Assembly: GCA_002005505.1 (NCBI GenBank)
Contig: MVGU01001550.1
Span: forward strand, 7,501 to 71,500
Reading direction: 5' to 3'
DNA length: 64,000 nucleotides
Source of the DNA: Botryococcus braunii
Taxonomy: Eukaryota; Chlorophyta; Trebouxiophyceae
Shown one piece after another: positions 22,983 through 35,087 of the stretch. Below the pieces are notes generated by a model that was given only the letters and a program-made list of their open reading frames with translations, was not told the DNA's origin and ran no database searches. Numbering within the stretch: the stretch's first letter is position 1; each line of letters opens with the position of its first letter. A program made the position numbers and the translations under genes.

Positions 22983-23430
22983 TCACGTCACAGTGTCTGC
23001 AAGCTCGGAATCTGTCTCCCAATCAGACTCGTCTCGAATGTCCTGAATCAAGCAATCTTGAAACACTTTTGGAGGAATCACTGCCAATGCTGCCTTAACT
23101 GACTGGTACGCTGAGTGTTCTGCAAATTCTTGTTCTCTGTTGATCCACTGCTGTGCTTTGCAATACTTTCGAAACTTCTCCCTTGTGAAAAATCCTGGAT
23201 TTAAATTAACAAAGGACACTTCCCAAGGAGTGAACTTGTAAGCAGGATACGTGGGGAATCTTGAGACAAACCACTCGGGCAGAGTAAGTGGACGTCCCGC
23301 GTAGAGGTGGAACACGAAGTCTTTCACGATGATTGCCCGTTCGTCTGGGGTGCGGTAGCCTTGCAGTCCTCCGTTTCTGATGCGATCGTTGTAAGAAGGA
23401 GGTCCGGTTCTCAGGTGGGCAGGAACGTTC
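22983..23430 (-). CDS. Copia A ORF0, main part (split by element D)
   Basis: The larger part of the extra frame upstream of gag. It shares with B the segments RTPDERAIIVKDFV and FPTYPAYKFTPWEVSFVN, then NPGFFTREKFRKY, and it ends in an acidic tail before the stop at 22983. The N-terminus is encoded at 44824-44878 on the far side of element D. Joined across the insertion the frame is open, giving roughly 165 residues. Gag starts about 50 bases downstream. No known domain is recognised, and its role in the element is unknown. Confidence 0.8.
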
Positions 23431-24124
23431 TGGTGAGTTCTGAACATTATTATTGAATGCCTTGTGCTTTAAGTGATCTTCATGTGTGCACTATTAGGAT
23501 ATGGGTCCATTGAGAACATAAGGTACCTTGAGACACGGCAGATTCTGGACGTTTTCGAACATAAGGTACAATCCTATCTAGATCACACGTTTGTCGGATG
23601 AACTCTTAAGGCTGCCCCACCGGAGTGAATACCAACTGGTTGTGAAAGATGCTGGGCATGACCAGATGCTAGTCTTGTCCAACAGTTGTGTGTGACACTC
23701 AGCAGACAGTCGTACGGACTGTAGCTGGAGTAACTTCGTCTATTGACGACCTGTCTGCTTTGTACAGGTACGGTGCGGCAGTGTGTGTTGTATCATTGTT
23801 GCTATTGTGAGAGTGAACAAGCTTAGTGTACCCTGTAGTCACTCAAACAGACAAGGGACAGTGACTTCAGGGAGTATAGGCATGTACTTGAATGTAGCCG
23901 TCTAGAGCCTTATCTAGTGATTGCTTGATCGGTGCTTGTGTACAAGATAATGATGTAACGGAACTGGTTGTGAAAGATGCTGGGCATGACCAGATGCTTG
24001 TCTTGTCCAACAGTTGTGTGTGACACTCAGCAGACAGTCGTACGGACTGTAGCTGGAGTAACTTCGTCTATTGACGACCTGTCTGCTTTGTACAGGGAAA
24101 GCCGATTGCCCATAACCTTTCACA
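23431..24124 (+). repeat. Copia D 5' LTR (694 bp) with internal repeat and intron signals
   Basis: Repeat copy 1 is 23634-23767 and copy 2 is 23962-24095, both 134 bp and nearly identical. Copy 1 ends TTTGTACAG|GTACGG (donor). Copy 2 ends TTTGTACAG|GGAAAG (acceptor, preceded by a pyrimidine-rich stretch). The possible intron is 23768-24095 (328 bases). The tail holds GCCCATAACC, which can pair with the adjoining primer-binding site. Compared with the right LTR it lacks 14 bp near 23530. Confidence 0.95.
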
Positions 24125-24137
24125 GGTTATGGGCCCA
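24125..24137 (+). promoter_or_regulatory. Copia D primer-binding site
   Basis: GGTTATGGGCCCA directly after the LTR, complementary to the initiator tRNA-Met anticodon region. Together with GCCCATAACC seven bases upstream it forms a perfect 10-bp stem. Confidence 0.92.
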
Positions 24138-24514
24138 CGCCCTTCCAGCTGAGCCAAGTAAAAGCAGGAGTGAAGGTCGTCTACGGATGGGTCAGACGTA
24201 AGCGTCAACAAAGGAGCTCGAGCATGGCGCAGCGGCGCAAGGGAACTCGAGTGTACCAGGACCATTATCTTACACACAGTTTACCTTTCTGGGAAATTCA
24301 TAATTGAAGTTTTAGCTGTGCTTTATCACTCATCGACGTTGTCTAGAAGCACTGAATGAGTCGGGCCGGACTCCGGCGCAAACTTCTGAGGGGAACATGT
24401 CTGCTACTACTGTGCAAGACTGGCTGGTAAATTTCCATGACATGGAGGGAATTGTAGGGTATTGCTGCATTCCAGAAGTTTATGAGTAAGTTTGGCTGGT
24501 GAAGTGACAATAGT
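24138..24514 (+). other. Copia D leader with ORF0 remnant
   Basis: Between the primer-binding site and gag, where A and B carry ORF0. A short frame starting MAQRRKGTR near 24223 has the same basic start style but stops after 27 codons. No similarity to the rest of ORF0 is seen, so this is probably a degenerate or replaced ORF0. Confidence 0.4.
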
Positions 24515-27500
24515 ATGACAAAAAGGGGCAAAGAAAAGGAAAGTAGCAGTGAAACAGCAATGTCTCAACCTGGAGAAGTCAGTGGGGCCACTCCAGGGCA
24601 GTCTATGACCGGGACACAATCAGCCACTGCAGAACCAAAGGTGGAGATTGACAAGGCAGCCTACATCCCCAATACCTCTAATTCAAAGATGACCGTCATG
24701 CTTGATGATGGAGGGCGCAATTTTGAATTTTGGTATGAAGCTTTGGAGGCGTGCGCATACACCAAGGGGGTCAGAGCAGCTTTGGAGAGGCCAATGCCAG
24801 GGTCGGTGGAGAACTCAGCCATCAAGCAGTGGCTGATCCAGTCAGTTCCAGTCATCTGGCATTCTCAGATCTCATGCCACAAAGCAGCGTTCGACTTCAT
24901 CACGTGGGTGAAGAACAGTCACACTGGAGGGAGCAACCAAGACATCAACCTTGAGTGGTACAAGGAAATGGAGCAGGGCATTAAGACAGGGGAGACACTC
25001 AAGGTCTACCCCTACAGAATGATGGATCTGGCTACAAGTCTCAGAAACAACGCGTTCATCCTCTTGGACCACAATGTTGGGGAGCTGATGGTGAAGGGCC
25101 TCCCTCCTGTGCTGAGGCTCGAGTCCCTGGAGGTTATGGCAACCGACAAGCCGCCATTGGAGCTGATTCAAAGAATCCTGCGCGCCGCAGCCAGCCGTGG
25201 GTACAAGGACCCACCTGCAGAGGGAACACCTCAGGCCATGGCAGCTGCAGCAGTGGCTGGTCCCTCTGGGGGGGTAGCCAGAGCGTCATCAAGCGCTGGA
25301 GCTGCACCAGGAGTGGGAGCAGTACCGGGAGTTGGAGCAGCACTACCAGCAAACGAACAGCCTCCCGCTGGCCCCTCTGCAACTACTTTTGGTGGCAGGG
25401 GGCGTGGACCTAGCAGGGCAAGAAGGCCCAGAGAGGAGCTTACATGCCACTTCTGCAAGGCAAAGGGCCACTTCATGACTGACTGCGGACCGCTCAGGCA
25501 GCTGCAGGCTCTGCATCAAAACATGCAAGCGGCAAGCGTTGGGCCTACAGCTTACTGGGGCCAGGGAGGCCCACAGTCGTCTCCTCAAGCCTGGTGGGAC
25601 CATGGATCTGGCCGGGGTGGCCCGCCTTCATCCGCTTCCAGCCTTGGACCACCTTCAGCATATAACTATCAAACAAGTCAACACACGTTTCCGGGGTGGC
25701 ATTTACCACCTCCACCCCCTCCTTCTGGTGAGGCGATGTTTATCTCTCTCAATGTGCTTGCCCCAACTTCGCATGGAGCTAGCAGCACATCTTGGTTAAT
25801 AGATAGTGGTGCCTCTGTGCATATAGTCAATGATCTCTCATTGCTCCATAATCCAGTTATGCATGGACAGCCTCTTCCTCTGCACTTGGCAACCTCAGAC
25901 GCCAAGGGAGGAATCATTGCATCTGGGTCTATATGCCTTGTGAATGCAAGGCACGAAGTATTCTGGCTGCACAATGTGCAGTGTGTTCCTTCTGCGCATA
26001 CCAACCTCATTTCAGTCACTGGTGCAATTCAGGATGGAGCATCTTTCCTGACTGACACTACAGGTGGTTACACAGCCATGAAGGGACCTGAAGGGTGGTG
26101 TGGAGATATCACCCGCGCACGAGGTCTGTTTTTTTTGGAGTTTGTTAGTCCTGTCAGAGGGCAGCAAGTTGGCTGCAGACATATTGATCACATGGCTGAG
26201 GCGTCTCATCTTAGGAAAGGACACGTGTGTAGCGAGAGATCTCTGTGGCATGCTAGGTTAGGTCATCCTGGTGCCAGCAGCATGCAGAGGTTCTCCAAGG
26301 AAGATCTGGTTACAGGAATCAATATCTCCCTTGCTCCCTGCTCTGAGTGCCCCAAGCACTGTGAATCGTGTATACAAGGGAAACACTCCAGACCTCCTTT
26401 CCCTGTATCTTCCAGGCCTGCACATAACCCACTCGATAGAGTCCATGTGGATACTGTGGGTCCCATATCACCTCCTGCCATCACAGGTGAACGATATTGG
26501 GTCACTGTAGTGGATGAAAGTTCACACCAAGTTGCCTCCCTGCCTGTGAAGTCAAAGGATTGCATCCCAAAGGCTGTGAGAGACCTGCTCCGTTTCTGGC
26601 AGACCCAACGAGGCACGGTTGTGAAGTGTGTGAGGACTGACAGGGGTTCAGAGTTCCTGAACCAGCAATTCAAAGAGTTTTGTGCTCAGCAGGGCACTAA
26701 GATGGAGTCCTCAGCGCCCCACACGCCTCAGCAGAATGGGGTGGTGGAGTGGATGAATAGGACCCTGAAGGAGCGAACAAGGACTCTGTTGGTCCATGCT
26801 GCAGCAGACCCTTCCCTTTGGAAGGAGGCGCTTGAGACAGCTACCCTCCTCTACAATGTGGGTCCTACTTCAGGCAGGTCCCTGACCCCCATGGAATTAT
26901 TCTTTGGTGCCAAACCTGATGTGTCTGTGCTGCGCACGTTTGGCTGTGTAGCCCATGTGCACATTCCCAGTGGCCAAAGGTCTGTTTTTGGGCCCAAGAC
27001 CATCCCTGGGATGTTTACTGGTTATTGTCCCCAGTCTAAAGCGTATCGTGTGTACGTGGGGAATGGAGTGTGGAAGGAGAGTAGGGACGTCAGCTTTATC
27101 GAGCACTTGAGGGGGGCTGAGAGAGTGGGTCTATCAAAGGTCCAGCCTGGGTCTGTCTATGATTCCAGGATATCACCCCCCCTTGGCAGTGAGAATCTGG
27201 CAACGCCTCAAGCAATTCCCTCTGCTGCTCCACCCACGTTCTGGGATGAGGAGGATGACCATGGAGTGGAGACGCTTTCCACTGGGGCTCCTGGGACCTC
27301 TGGACTTTGTGCTGGGGATCAGTCTGGAGACGGGACCATAGCAGCACATGACCAAGGAACCCCCACCAGCCTGGATTCTACTGTTGGGACCCCAGAACCA
27401 TCTCAGCACTCGTGGTCGGTGCTTGAGCATATGCAGAATCTGGCCAAGGGGGGTGTAGAAACTCAATCCCAGGTAGAAAAAATGCAGAAGGTACAAGAGG

Positions 27501-28087
27501 GGTTGCGAATGCAGGGGAAGTCACAAATTCCCCTTCCTCCAGGGACCACCCTTACAAGGGAGCAGCGTTATGTACAGCGCGTGGCTAGGAGAGAGCATTC
27601 TGACATCCCATTGCATGCCCCTGACCCACGTCAGGCAATTGTGAGTGAGCCAAACATGGTTGGTCTCCCTGATATGCAGGGGCAGGTTGAGACAGTCGAG
27701 GCTATGTTCGGTGCGAATGTAAGAGATGAGAGTAGTGGGTTAGACATGCCAGCAGTAGGGGAAGCTGGTGCCCAATCCCAGTCACTGGCTAGTCATGCTT
27801 ATGGTGTGCAGGCTGACATTGTAGGCGCAGCTCAGGCAAGTCTGGGTAGTGTGCCCAAGTGTGAGTCCAGGAGAGAGAGAGAGCTGCTGCTCCCCTCTGC
27901 ATTGCGGAAGGTGCGAGAATGTAAGGGTGCTGCACATGAGTCCAGTAGTCAAGGAGAGAGAGAGAGACTTGAGAAGGAATCAGATAATCCCGGCAGTACT
28001 GCCCAGTCCCAGCATAAGGTACATAATGTACCTTATTCTGGCAACCAGGGAGAGAGAGAGAGAGAGAGAAGGGAACAGCACCAGTAA
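24515..28087 (+). pseudogene. Copia D gag-protease-integrase polyprotein (frameshifted at end)
   Basis: A single frame of about 1190 codons. Gag core: SVPVIWHSQIS, EWYKEMEQGIKTGETL, LMVKGLPP. Then an Ala/Gly/Pro-rich stretch, zinc knuckle CHFCKAKGHFMTDC and protease WLIDSGASVHIVND. The integrase has LWHARLGHPGASSMQRF with CSECPKHCESC, core HVDTVGPISP, TDRGSEFLN and PQQNGVVEWMNRTLKERTRTLL. The frame is lost at a GA repeat around 28050-28075, after which pol continues one frame over. Residues after that point (RERERREQHQ) are not genuine. Confidence 0.95.
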
Positions 28088-29669
28088 GGCTGACAGCCCT
28101 GCTGCACCACAGCATAAGGTACAGAGTGTACCTTCTGTCAGGTTGGGAAAACTTCACGTGCCCTCAAACTTGAGGGAAGCCCAGCGCTCACCTCAGTGGG
28201 AGTTTTGGCAGCAGGCAATGCAAGAGGAGATGGAGTCTTTAGACACCCATGAGGTTATGCAGTATGTGGAAAGACCCCATGGGCAGAAAGTTATCCCTGT
28301 TCATTGGATTTCTTCTACAAAAAACGATGCACATGGGAATGTCACTCGGTTTAAAGCAAGATTGGTTGCCCAGGGTTGCAGACAGATTCCTGGTATAGAT
28401 GTTGGTGAGGTTTTTGCACCTACCAGCAGCTATGGTGCTAGGAGAGCTGTGCTGGCAGTGGCTGCCACACAAAATCTTGAGATCCACCAAGTGGATATCA
28501 AGACAGCTTTTCTCAATGGGGAGTTGGAGGAAGAGGTCTATGTGACCCAACCACCAGGATTTGAGAATGGCAACACGAGAGTTGTGTGCAAGCTCAGGAA
28601 GGCACTCTACGGTCTTAAACAAGCCCCACGGGGTTGGCACAAGACCTTGAGCGACAAGTTGAGCGTGATGGGGTATAGTGTGTGCAAGAGCGACGCTGGG
28701 GTATACATCAGGAGGGCCCCTGATGGTAATCTGTCGTTTATTCTTGTTTATGTCGATGATCTTCTCATAGTTGCCAGAGTGGTTGCAGAGATTGAGTAGG
28801 GAAAAGAGTTATTGAAGAAGGATTTCACCATCCATGATTTGGGAGAGGTGAATGATTTCCTGGGGTGTCAGGTCCTACGCAATAGAGTTCAGGGCACTAT
28901 TTCCATGAGTTGCACTCCCAAGATTGATGCTCTTGTGGAGAAGTTTGGCGTTGCTGATGATGGGCGTGTGGTTGATACCCCCAAGTCCAAGGACTTCGTG
29001 GCTAGCAGCAGACCCGAGTCCTCAGATGGTATGTCACATGGGGCTGGTACCCCTCTGCCACCTGGTCATCGATACTGCGAGTTAATTGGATCGTTGCTAT
29101 ACATAGCCAATACGACCCGGCCTGACATTTCTCAGGCTGTTGGAGTGTTGTCAAGGTATAGAATGACACCCACTACCTCACACTGGAATGAGGCCATTCG
29201 AGTGCTGAAGTACTTGAGAGATACCAGAGAGTTAGCTCTTACTCTGGGTGGAAAGGGCCCTGAGCTAGAAGGCTATGTTGATGCCGACTATGCTGGGGAC
29301 CTGGACCACAGGTATTCCACCACTGGCTATGTTCTATCAGTCTATGGTAGTGCCGTGGTTTGGGGAAGCAAGAAGCAGAGCTCAGTTGCTACCTCAACTG
29401 TGCAAGCTGAGTTTATGGCAGCTGGCCGTATTGTGAAGGAAGCCAACTGGCTAAGGGGCTTCTTGGAAGAGATAGGGGCTGCACCTTGGAGGGTCAAAAT
29501 TTTCTGTGACAACCAAGGATGCATTTCTAATTTACGGAACCCCCTGTATTCCAAATTCACAAAGCACGTTGCAGTAAGCTTCCACTACGCTAGGGAAGCT
29601 ATGGCACTTGGGCAGGTAGATATCCTCTATGTGGAATCTGCTCGCAATGTGGCTGACATTATGACCAAG
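28088..29669 (+). pseudogene. Copia D reverse transcriptase and RNase H (stop codon, interrupted)
   Basis: Reverse transcriptase with KVIPVHWI, FKARLVAQGC, LYGLKQAPRGWHKTL and catalytic YVDD (LVYVDDLLIVA). A TAG at 28797-28799 replaces a residue just after AEIE; related copies read Arg there. The same frame continues with KKDFTIHDLGEV, RNase H (YVDADYAGD, VVWGSKKQSSVATSTVQAEF) and ends at ADIMTK, where Gypsy F inserted. The last codons are at 44028-44095. Confidence 0.94.
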
Positions 29670-29858
29670 TGTAGTATCTTGCTTGTCTCAAGTTCGTGTG
29701 AGAATGACCTCACACAGGTGCGACCCGTCTGATTGCACCCCGCCAGCCAAGCTGGCCAGATTACGTAATGAGGTCATCGTACCCCGCTCTCCGATCACGC
29801 GCTATCGGCTCGATGCCGATCGGCTCCCTAACGGACCCCTTTCGCTCGGATCGTTACA
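29670..29858 (-). repeat. Gypsy F 3' LTR (189 bp)
   Basis: Begins TGTAGTATC and ends GGATCGTTACA. Followed by a C-rich tract that is the minus-strand polypurine tract GGTGGGGGAGGG. Confidence 0.96.
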
Positions 29859-30478
29859 CCCTCCCCCACCTAGGCTCAAGCCGTCTCGGATTGAGGGGGA
29901 TGCACTCCCACACAGGAAGCACTACAGTCAAGCGTGTAACACGGCCCGACCAGCCACCTTCGCAGGGAGCCCTACAGACAAGAGTCCCATACCTCTTGCC
30001 CAGCCACCCGCCACCCTAGTCCCAGCAGACTAGTGGTAACGACAATCCACACCCATGCTCATTTGGACTGCCCGCGGAGCACTCCCGGAAGTACAACCTC
30101 CGTCACCAGAAATCCATCTGGCTAATCAAGCTATTGGGGGTTTCACTGACCATCACCATAGCGCTTAGAGTACATGGTTACTCTAGAGTCACAACCCACC
30201 ATCAGCAGAGACTCTCAGACACCGAGTCCAGGACCCGGGGTGCACCATGCCCTTGAGACTATCTGAGGTGCTACTAAGTCCGCAGTGAACGGAATAGGGC
30301 CCTTCCACATGGCATAGCCAGGGACAGGGAGGAGCTATTGAGTAGGACGACATGTTGAACAACGCAACCACTTCGCCTCTAACGAGGGATGTCCCGTCGA
30401 CTGGACATGTGGATCGAATGCCACGACCCCCGAAGTGACAACAGCCCGACTCAAGGCCATTTGTGTGTCTCCTGGGTC
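29859..30478 (-). other. Gypsy F 3' untranslated region
   Basis: About 620 bp between the 3' LTR and the pol stop. No supported gene or repeat is seen. Confidence 0.6.
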
Positions 30479-33400
30479 CTAGCCCGTCTTGACCCGTGCC
30501 CAATACTCCTTCAACGCCCCAGGGGCATTCCGCAAGTTCGCCTCTGATTCCCACGTGTCATGTTCAGGGGAGTATCCCACCCACCGAACCAGGAACTCAT
30601 ACGAGCGGCGAGCCTTCCGGTGGTGAAGAATTTTCTCCACCTCGTACTCGTCCTCCCCTTCCAGCACCTCAGCAGGTGGTGGTGGTTGGACACTGCCATC
30701 CCGGCGGTATCGTTCCAGCCGTGACACATGGAACACGTCATGTATCCTCCAGCGTGCCGGGAGGATCAACTCATAGGAGTTGCCTCCAACAGACTTGGCA
30801 ATTTGGAACGGCCCGACCCACCGAGGCAACAGCTTCGGTGTGCCCTCTTTGAACCGTAGGTTCTTAGCCGACAACAGGACCCAATCTCCTGGAGCGAACG
30901 TGACATCCTTACGCTTCGTGTTAGCGTAACGTGCCTGGCGTTCCGTCGCAATGCGATGTGTGCGCCGAGCTTCTGCCACTAAACGCTGAATGCGTTGGAC
31001 AAAGCTCGAGGCAGCCGGGACCCTGAACTCTGGCAGCACCGATACTGGTAGGTACGGGTGATGACCATAGTTCAACATGAACGGCGTGAAGCCTGTGCTG
31101 GAGTGCTCTGCATTGTTGATAGCAAACTCAGCACACGACAGCTTCTCGTCCCAGTCAGTCTGTGACTTAGACACATACATGCGGAGCATGTCCTCAAGAA
31201 CACGGTTCACACGCTCTGTCTGCCCATCCGTCTGAGGATGATACGCCGTGGACATGGCCTGCTTGGTCCCAAGCATCCGACACAAGGCTCGAGTGAAGTG
31301 GCTCGTGAACAGGGGATCCCTGTCAGACACCACTTTTCTAGGCACTCCGTGGAGCTTCCAAATGTGATCCACAAACAGCTTCGCTGTCTGCTCAGCAGTC
31401 GCCGTGGTCTGCGAAGCCACCAAATGGACCATCTTCGTAAGCTTGTCCACCACCACCAGGATGGCATCATGCCCATCTGTGGTGCGAGGCAACTGGGTGA
31501 TGAAGTCCATGGTCACCGTGTCCCACGGTTTATGCGGAAGCTCAAGGGGATGCAACAGCCCCGAAGGCTTTGCATGCCTTGCCTTGTTCTTCTGGCAGAG
31601 GTGACAGTGAGTCACGTACTGCGTCACATCCTGTGTCATCGTCGGCCACCAATAATGGCGGGCAACCAACTTCAGGGTTTTGTTCACACCTTGGTGTCCA
31701 GCATACGGGCTATCATGCATTTCATCCATAAGGTGGGATCTAAGCCCAAATGCATGCGGCACAACAATCTTTCCTTCGTGTAACAGGAAGCCGTCGTGTG
31801 CGACCAGAGGCGCCACATTGCTAGGTTCCTTGAACCAAAGGTCTTCCTGTTAACCACGCACAAACTTGTCCTTCCACGTCATGCCCTCTCCCCCACCTGA
31901 AGGAGGCCTAGACTCGTGTCCCATACCACGAGCCTCTGCAGCCAAGGGAGTACCCTGTGCCCGGGTAACGGCGCAAATGACATCCCGAAGGGAGCGATTT
32001 GGAAGACAAGGGGGACCCTCCGAAACGTATGAACGAGTGGAACGAACCACAACCGCGTTCACCAATGAGTTGGGAGGTGGATATCCCACCGGCGTGCGGC
32101 TCAGCGCATCGGCAACCACATTTGAGGCACCCGCCATATGTTCCCATGTGAAATGGAACCGGGAGAGAAACTCTGCCCAACGTGTCTGGCGGCGGCTCAA
32201 CTGTGCCACAGTATCAAGGTAGGTAATAGCCTTGGGGTCAGTGACCACGCGGAACTCCGGCCCACCTTCAAGGTAACAGCGCCACACCGTTAAGGCGTGA
32301 ACCACTGCTAGCAGCTCTTGCTCCCCAGTAGGATAATTGATTTCTGCCGGTGTGAGGCGACGACTCTCAAAGGCAATGGGGCGGCCCTCTTGATATAAGA
32401 CGGCCCCAAGACCTGCCAGTGAGGCATCCGTATGCACCTCAAACGGCTTAGAGAAATCCGGGAAAGCCAAGCACGGAGCTTGAGTCAAAGCCTGCTTAAT
32501 AGCATCAAAGGCTTGCTGACACGAGCTCTTCCAGTCCCAAAGGACACCCTTGCGAGTCATGCCATGCAGGGGCATGGCCAGCCTTGCAAAGTCCTTAATG
32601 AACTTACGGAAGTATGTTGCCAATCCAAGAAAGGATCGCAACTCCGTTAAGCACGTGGGCTTAGGCCAATTGTAGACTGCAGCAGTCGTGCGTGGATCAA
32701 CCTGCACGCCCTCAGAAGAGACAATATGGCCCAAGGAAGCCACTTCAGACTTAGCGAAGGAGCACTTCTTATGTTTGCATAGAGCTGATGCTCTCGAAGA
32801 AGCTCCAACACTTGCCGCAAATGCTGGCAATGCTCCTCTGGTGTCTTACTGTAGATGAGGATGTCATCTAAGTACACCAGGACAAACTTATGCAGATACG
32901 GCCGGAATATTGTATTCATTGCCGTCTGAAAAGTTGCCGGCGCGTTCGTCAATCCGAACGGCAAGACACGCCAGTGAAACAATCCGTCGGGTGTACGAAA
33001 GGCAGTCTTAGGTACATCCTCGTCGGATATCCGGATCTGATGGTACCCTGATGTCAAGTCCAGACTTGTAAACAAGGTCGCACCTTGAAGCTGATCCAGT
33101 GCATCATCAATGCGTGGCATTGGGTACTTGTTCTTGACGGTGAGTTTGTTCAGTGCGCGATAATCTATGACCATCCGCAAACCCCCGTCCTTCTTCTGGA
33201 CAAACAGGATCGGTGCACCGTAAGGAGAAGTCGAAGGTTCTATGAACTTCTTCTCTAGGAGCAGCTTCACCTGCCTCTCAGCTTCCATCACCTCCGAACG
33301 AGACAGTCGGTAGAAGGGTCGTGATGGAGGCTTCGCGTGTGGATCAATCAGAGGGATTGTGTGAGAAACCCCAGGACGGTCAGGGGGAAGCCCTGGCACG

Positions 33401-34032
33401 TCTTCAGGGAAGACATCTGCAAACTCTTGTAGCAAAGAGTGCACACTCACAGGTACTTCCACAAGCGATGCTTCAGAAGACAGCAATTGCGTTACAGATG
33501 ATAAGAACGTTTTACACCCCGCGCGCGCAAGACGCTTGGCCTGTACCATCGTTATGACTAACTTCTTTACATCTGTACAATCAGAGTCAGTCATGGCGAT
33601 GTTGTCCTTACATCGTAACCGAAAGGGCTTACCCTTCCTAGTGTACCCAGTGACACATTTGTCATCGAAGTTCACACTAGCACGAGCTCTGGTCAACCAT
33701 TGCTGCCCTAACAACACATCCCACTCACAGGAGTGAACATGCATCACTGTACAAGTTACAGCAGCAAAACGGTAACCCTGGATCGTCACAGAGATTGTAA
33801 CATGCCCAAGATGATCAACTTCCAGGCCATTGGCCATTTGCAACACTGCCTTCTCCGTGGGTGACTCTATTTGTAGACCAAGTCGATCCGCGAGCGCTGC
33901 ACTGATGATGTTGCAGCTAGCTCCAGAGTCAGCCAATACCTGGCAGTGCACGCCTTGCACCTGGCCACCAAAAATCATAGTCAGCTTTTGCACCTCAGCA
34001 TCTGGGTGGAAAGCATTAGCTATAATCTGCAT
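30479..34032 (-). pseudogene. pol: Gypsy F Pol (one frameshift, one stop)
   Basis: Three collinear frames: 34032-32647 (protease ADSGASCNI, reverse transcriptase [23 protein letters not shown] in [11 protein letters not shown]), 32830-31850 (RNase H, VHTDASLAGLGAVLY) and 31816-30479. The last has integrase GHQGVNKT...CHLCQKNKA, VDKLTKMVHL and AYHPQTDGQTERVNR, then a chromodomain YEFLVRWVGYSPEHDTWE. One base is missing near 32775-32785 after LYANI. A TAA at 31850-31852 interrupts an otherwise continuous frame. Both breaks inactivate it. Confidence 0.95.
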
Positions 34033-34074
34033 TGGACTTACATCAGCCCCCGCTTGGTCTGAAGGCCCATACCT

Positions 34075-35087
34075 TCAGGAAGCAGGTGCCTTGCCCTTGC
34101 CCTTGTCGTGGGCATCAGGCTTCTTGCAGAACTTGGCCGTGTGGCCCAGTTCCCCGCACTTGTAGCAGCGGCCTTCGCGCTTCATCCTCGCTGCATACGC
34201 GTTGGGCTGCGTGCCCGAAGGCCCAGCACCAGATCCATTCGAGCCCGGAGGCTTCCCAAAGGCAGCGCGCTTAGGAGGTGGAATAGCATCCCCGTCTGCC
34301 AGGCGCTTGCCCTTGATCAAGGCCTTCAGCTCTTGAGTCTCCTTCTCGCTCGCTGCACCCGGCAACATACGCAAGAAGGATTCAGCTTCCTTGGCAGCTT
34401 GAACAACAATGTCAAGGTTACCAAGCTCGTTACGAACGAGTGAATCTCTTGTTAAAACCTCCAAAATGTTTGGTTTTAACCCCGCCCTAAAGTAGGCACA
34501 AGCTTCAGGGCCCGAGATAGGATACTTGACAGCTTCAACCATGATAGCACGAAACATAGCATGGTAAGCTGCCACGGACTTAGTCTGCCTCAATCGCGCC
34601 AACCGTGGACGCACAGTATTTTCTACTTCCACTTCAACAAAATGAGCGAGAAGAGAAGTCTTGAAAACGGCAAAGTCCTTCACATCCTTTCCCTGAACAG
34701 AAAGGGACCTTTTAAGGAGCGCCCATTCCTTAGCGGCTCGGCCAGTAAGGCAAAGGGACGCGTGGGACACTAATTCATCATCACGAAGGCCCAAAATACA
34801 CGAATAATCGTCAAATTGACCGAGCCAAGTGATTATGTCAGTCCCCTCCTTTTCCCCATTAAACAACGGAGCCGGTGGGCGCCGAAAGGGCCCACGTGAA
34901 GGTTCAGTTGTTCTCTTCGCATTGAATTCTGAATTCAACACGTCAACGGAAGGACCAGAAGTGGGGTGCCCACCTGCAACGCGTTGAGTCAGCACCGCAA
35001 CTTCGGCCTCCAACATATCCACGCGATCCTCCGTACGACCCACGGAAGAATCCGTATCGAGCTCGGCAGCGATGAAGTACAACTGCC
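34075..35087 (-). CDS. gag: Gypsy F Gag, C-terminal part
   Basis: The gag core after a short heptad-like segment (DRVDMLEAEVAVLTQ): RRPPAPLFNGEKEG, ITWLGQFDDYS, LTGRAAKEWALLK, ARLRQTKSVAAYHAMFR. Then the zinc knuckle CYKCGELGHTAKFC and a Lys-rich tail. The frame begins at the G insertion. Across it, the upstream frame (ending LEYETRV at 43307) joins in phase to WQLYFIAAELD. Confidence 0.92.

Noticed and set aside
23977..24123. Tandem repeat of host origin in the D LTR
   Set aside because: The repeat lies fully inside both LTRs of D and has counterparts in five other LTR families, so it is element structure.
24108..24140. tRNA gene suggested by CCCATAACC and GGTTATGGG
   Set aside because: No cloverleaf is present; the motif is the Copia primer-binding site and U5 tail.
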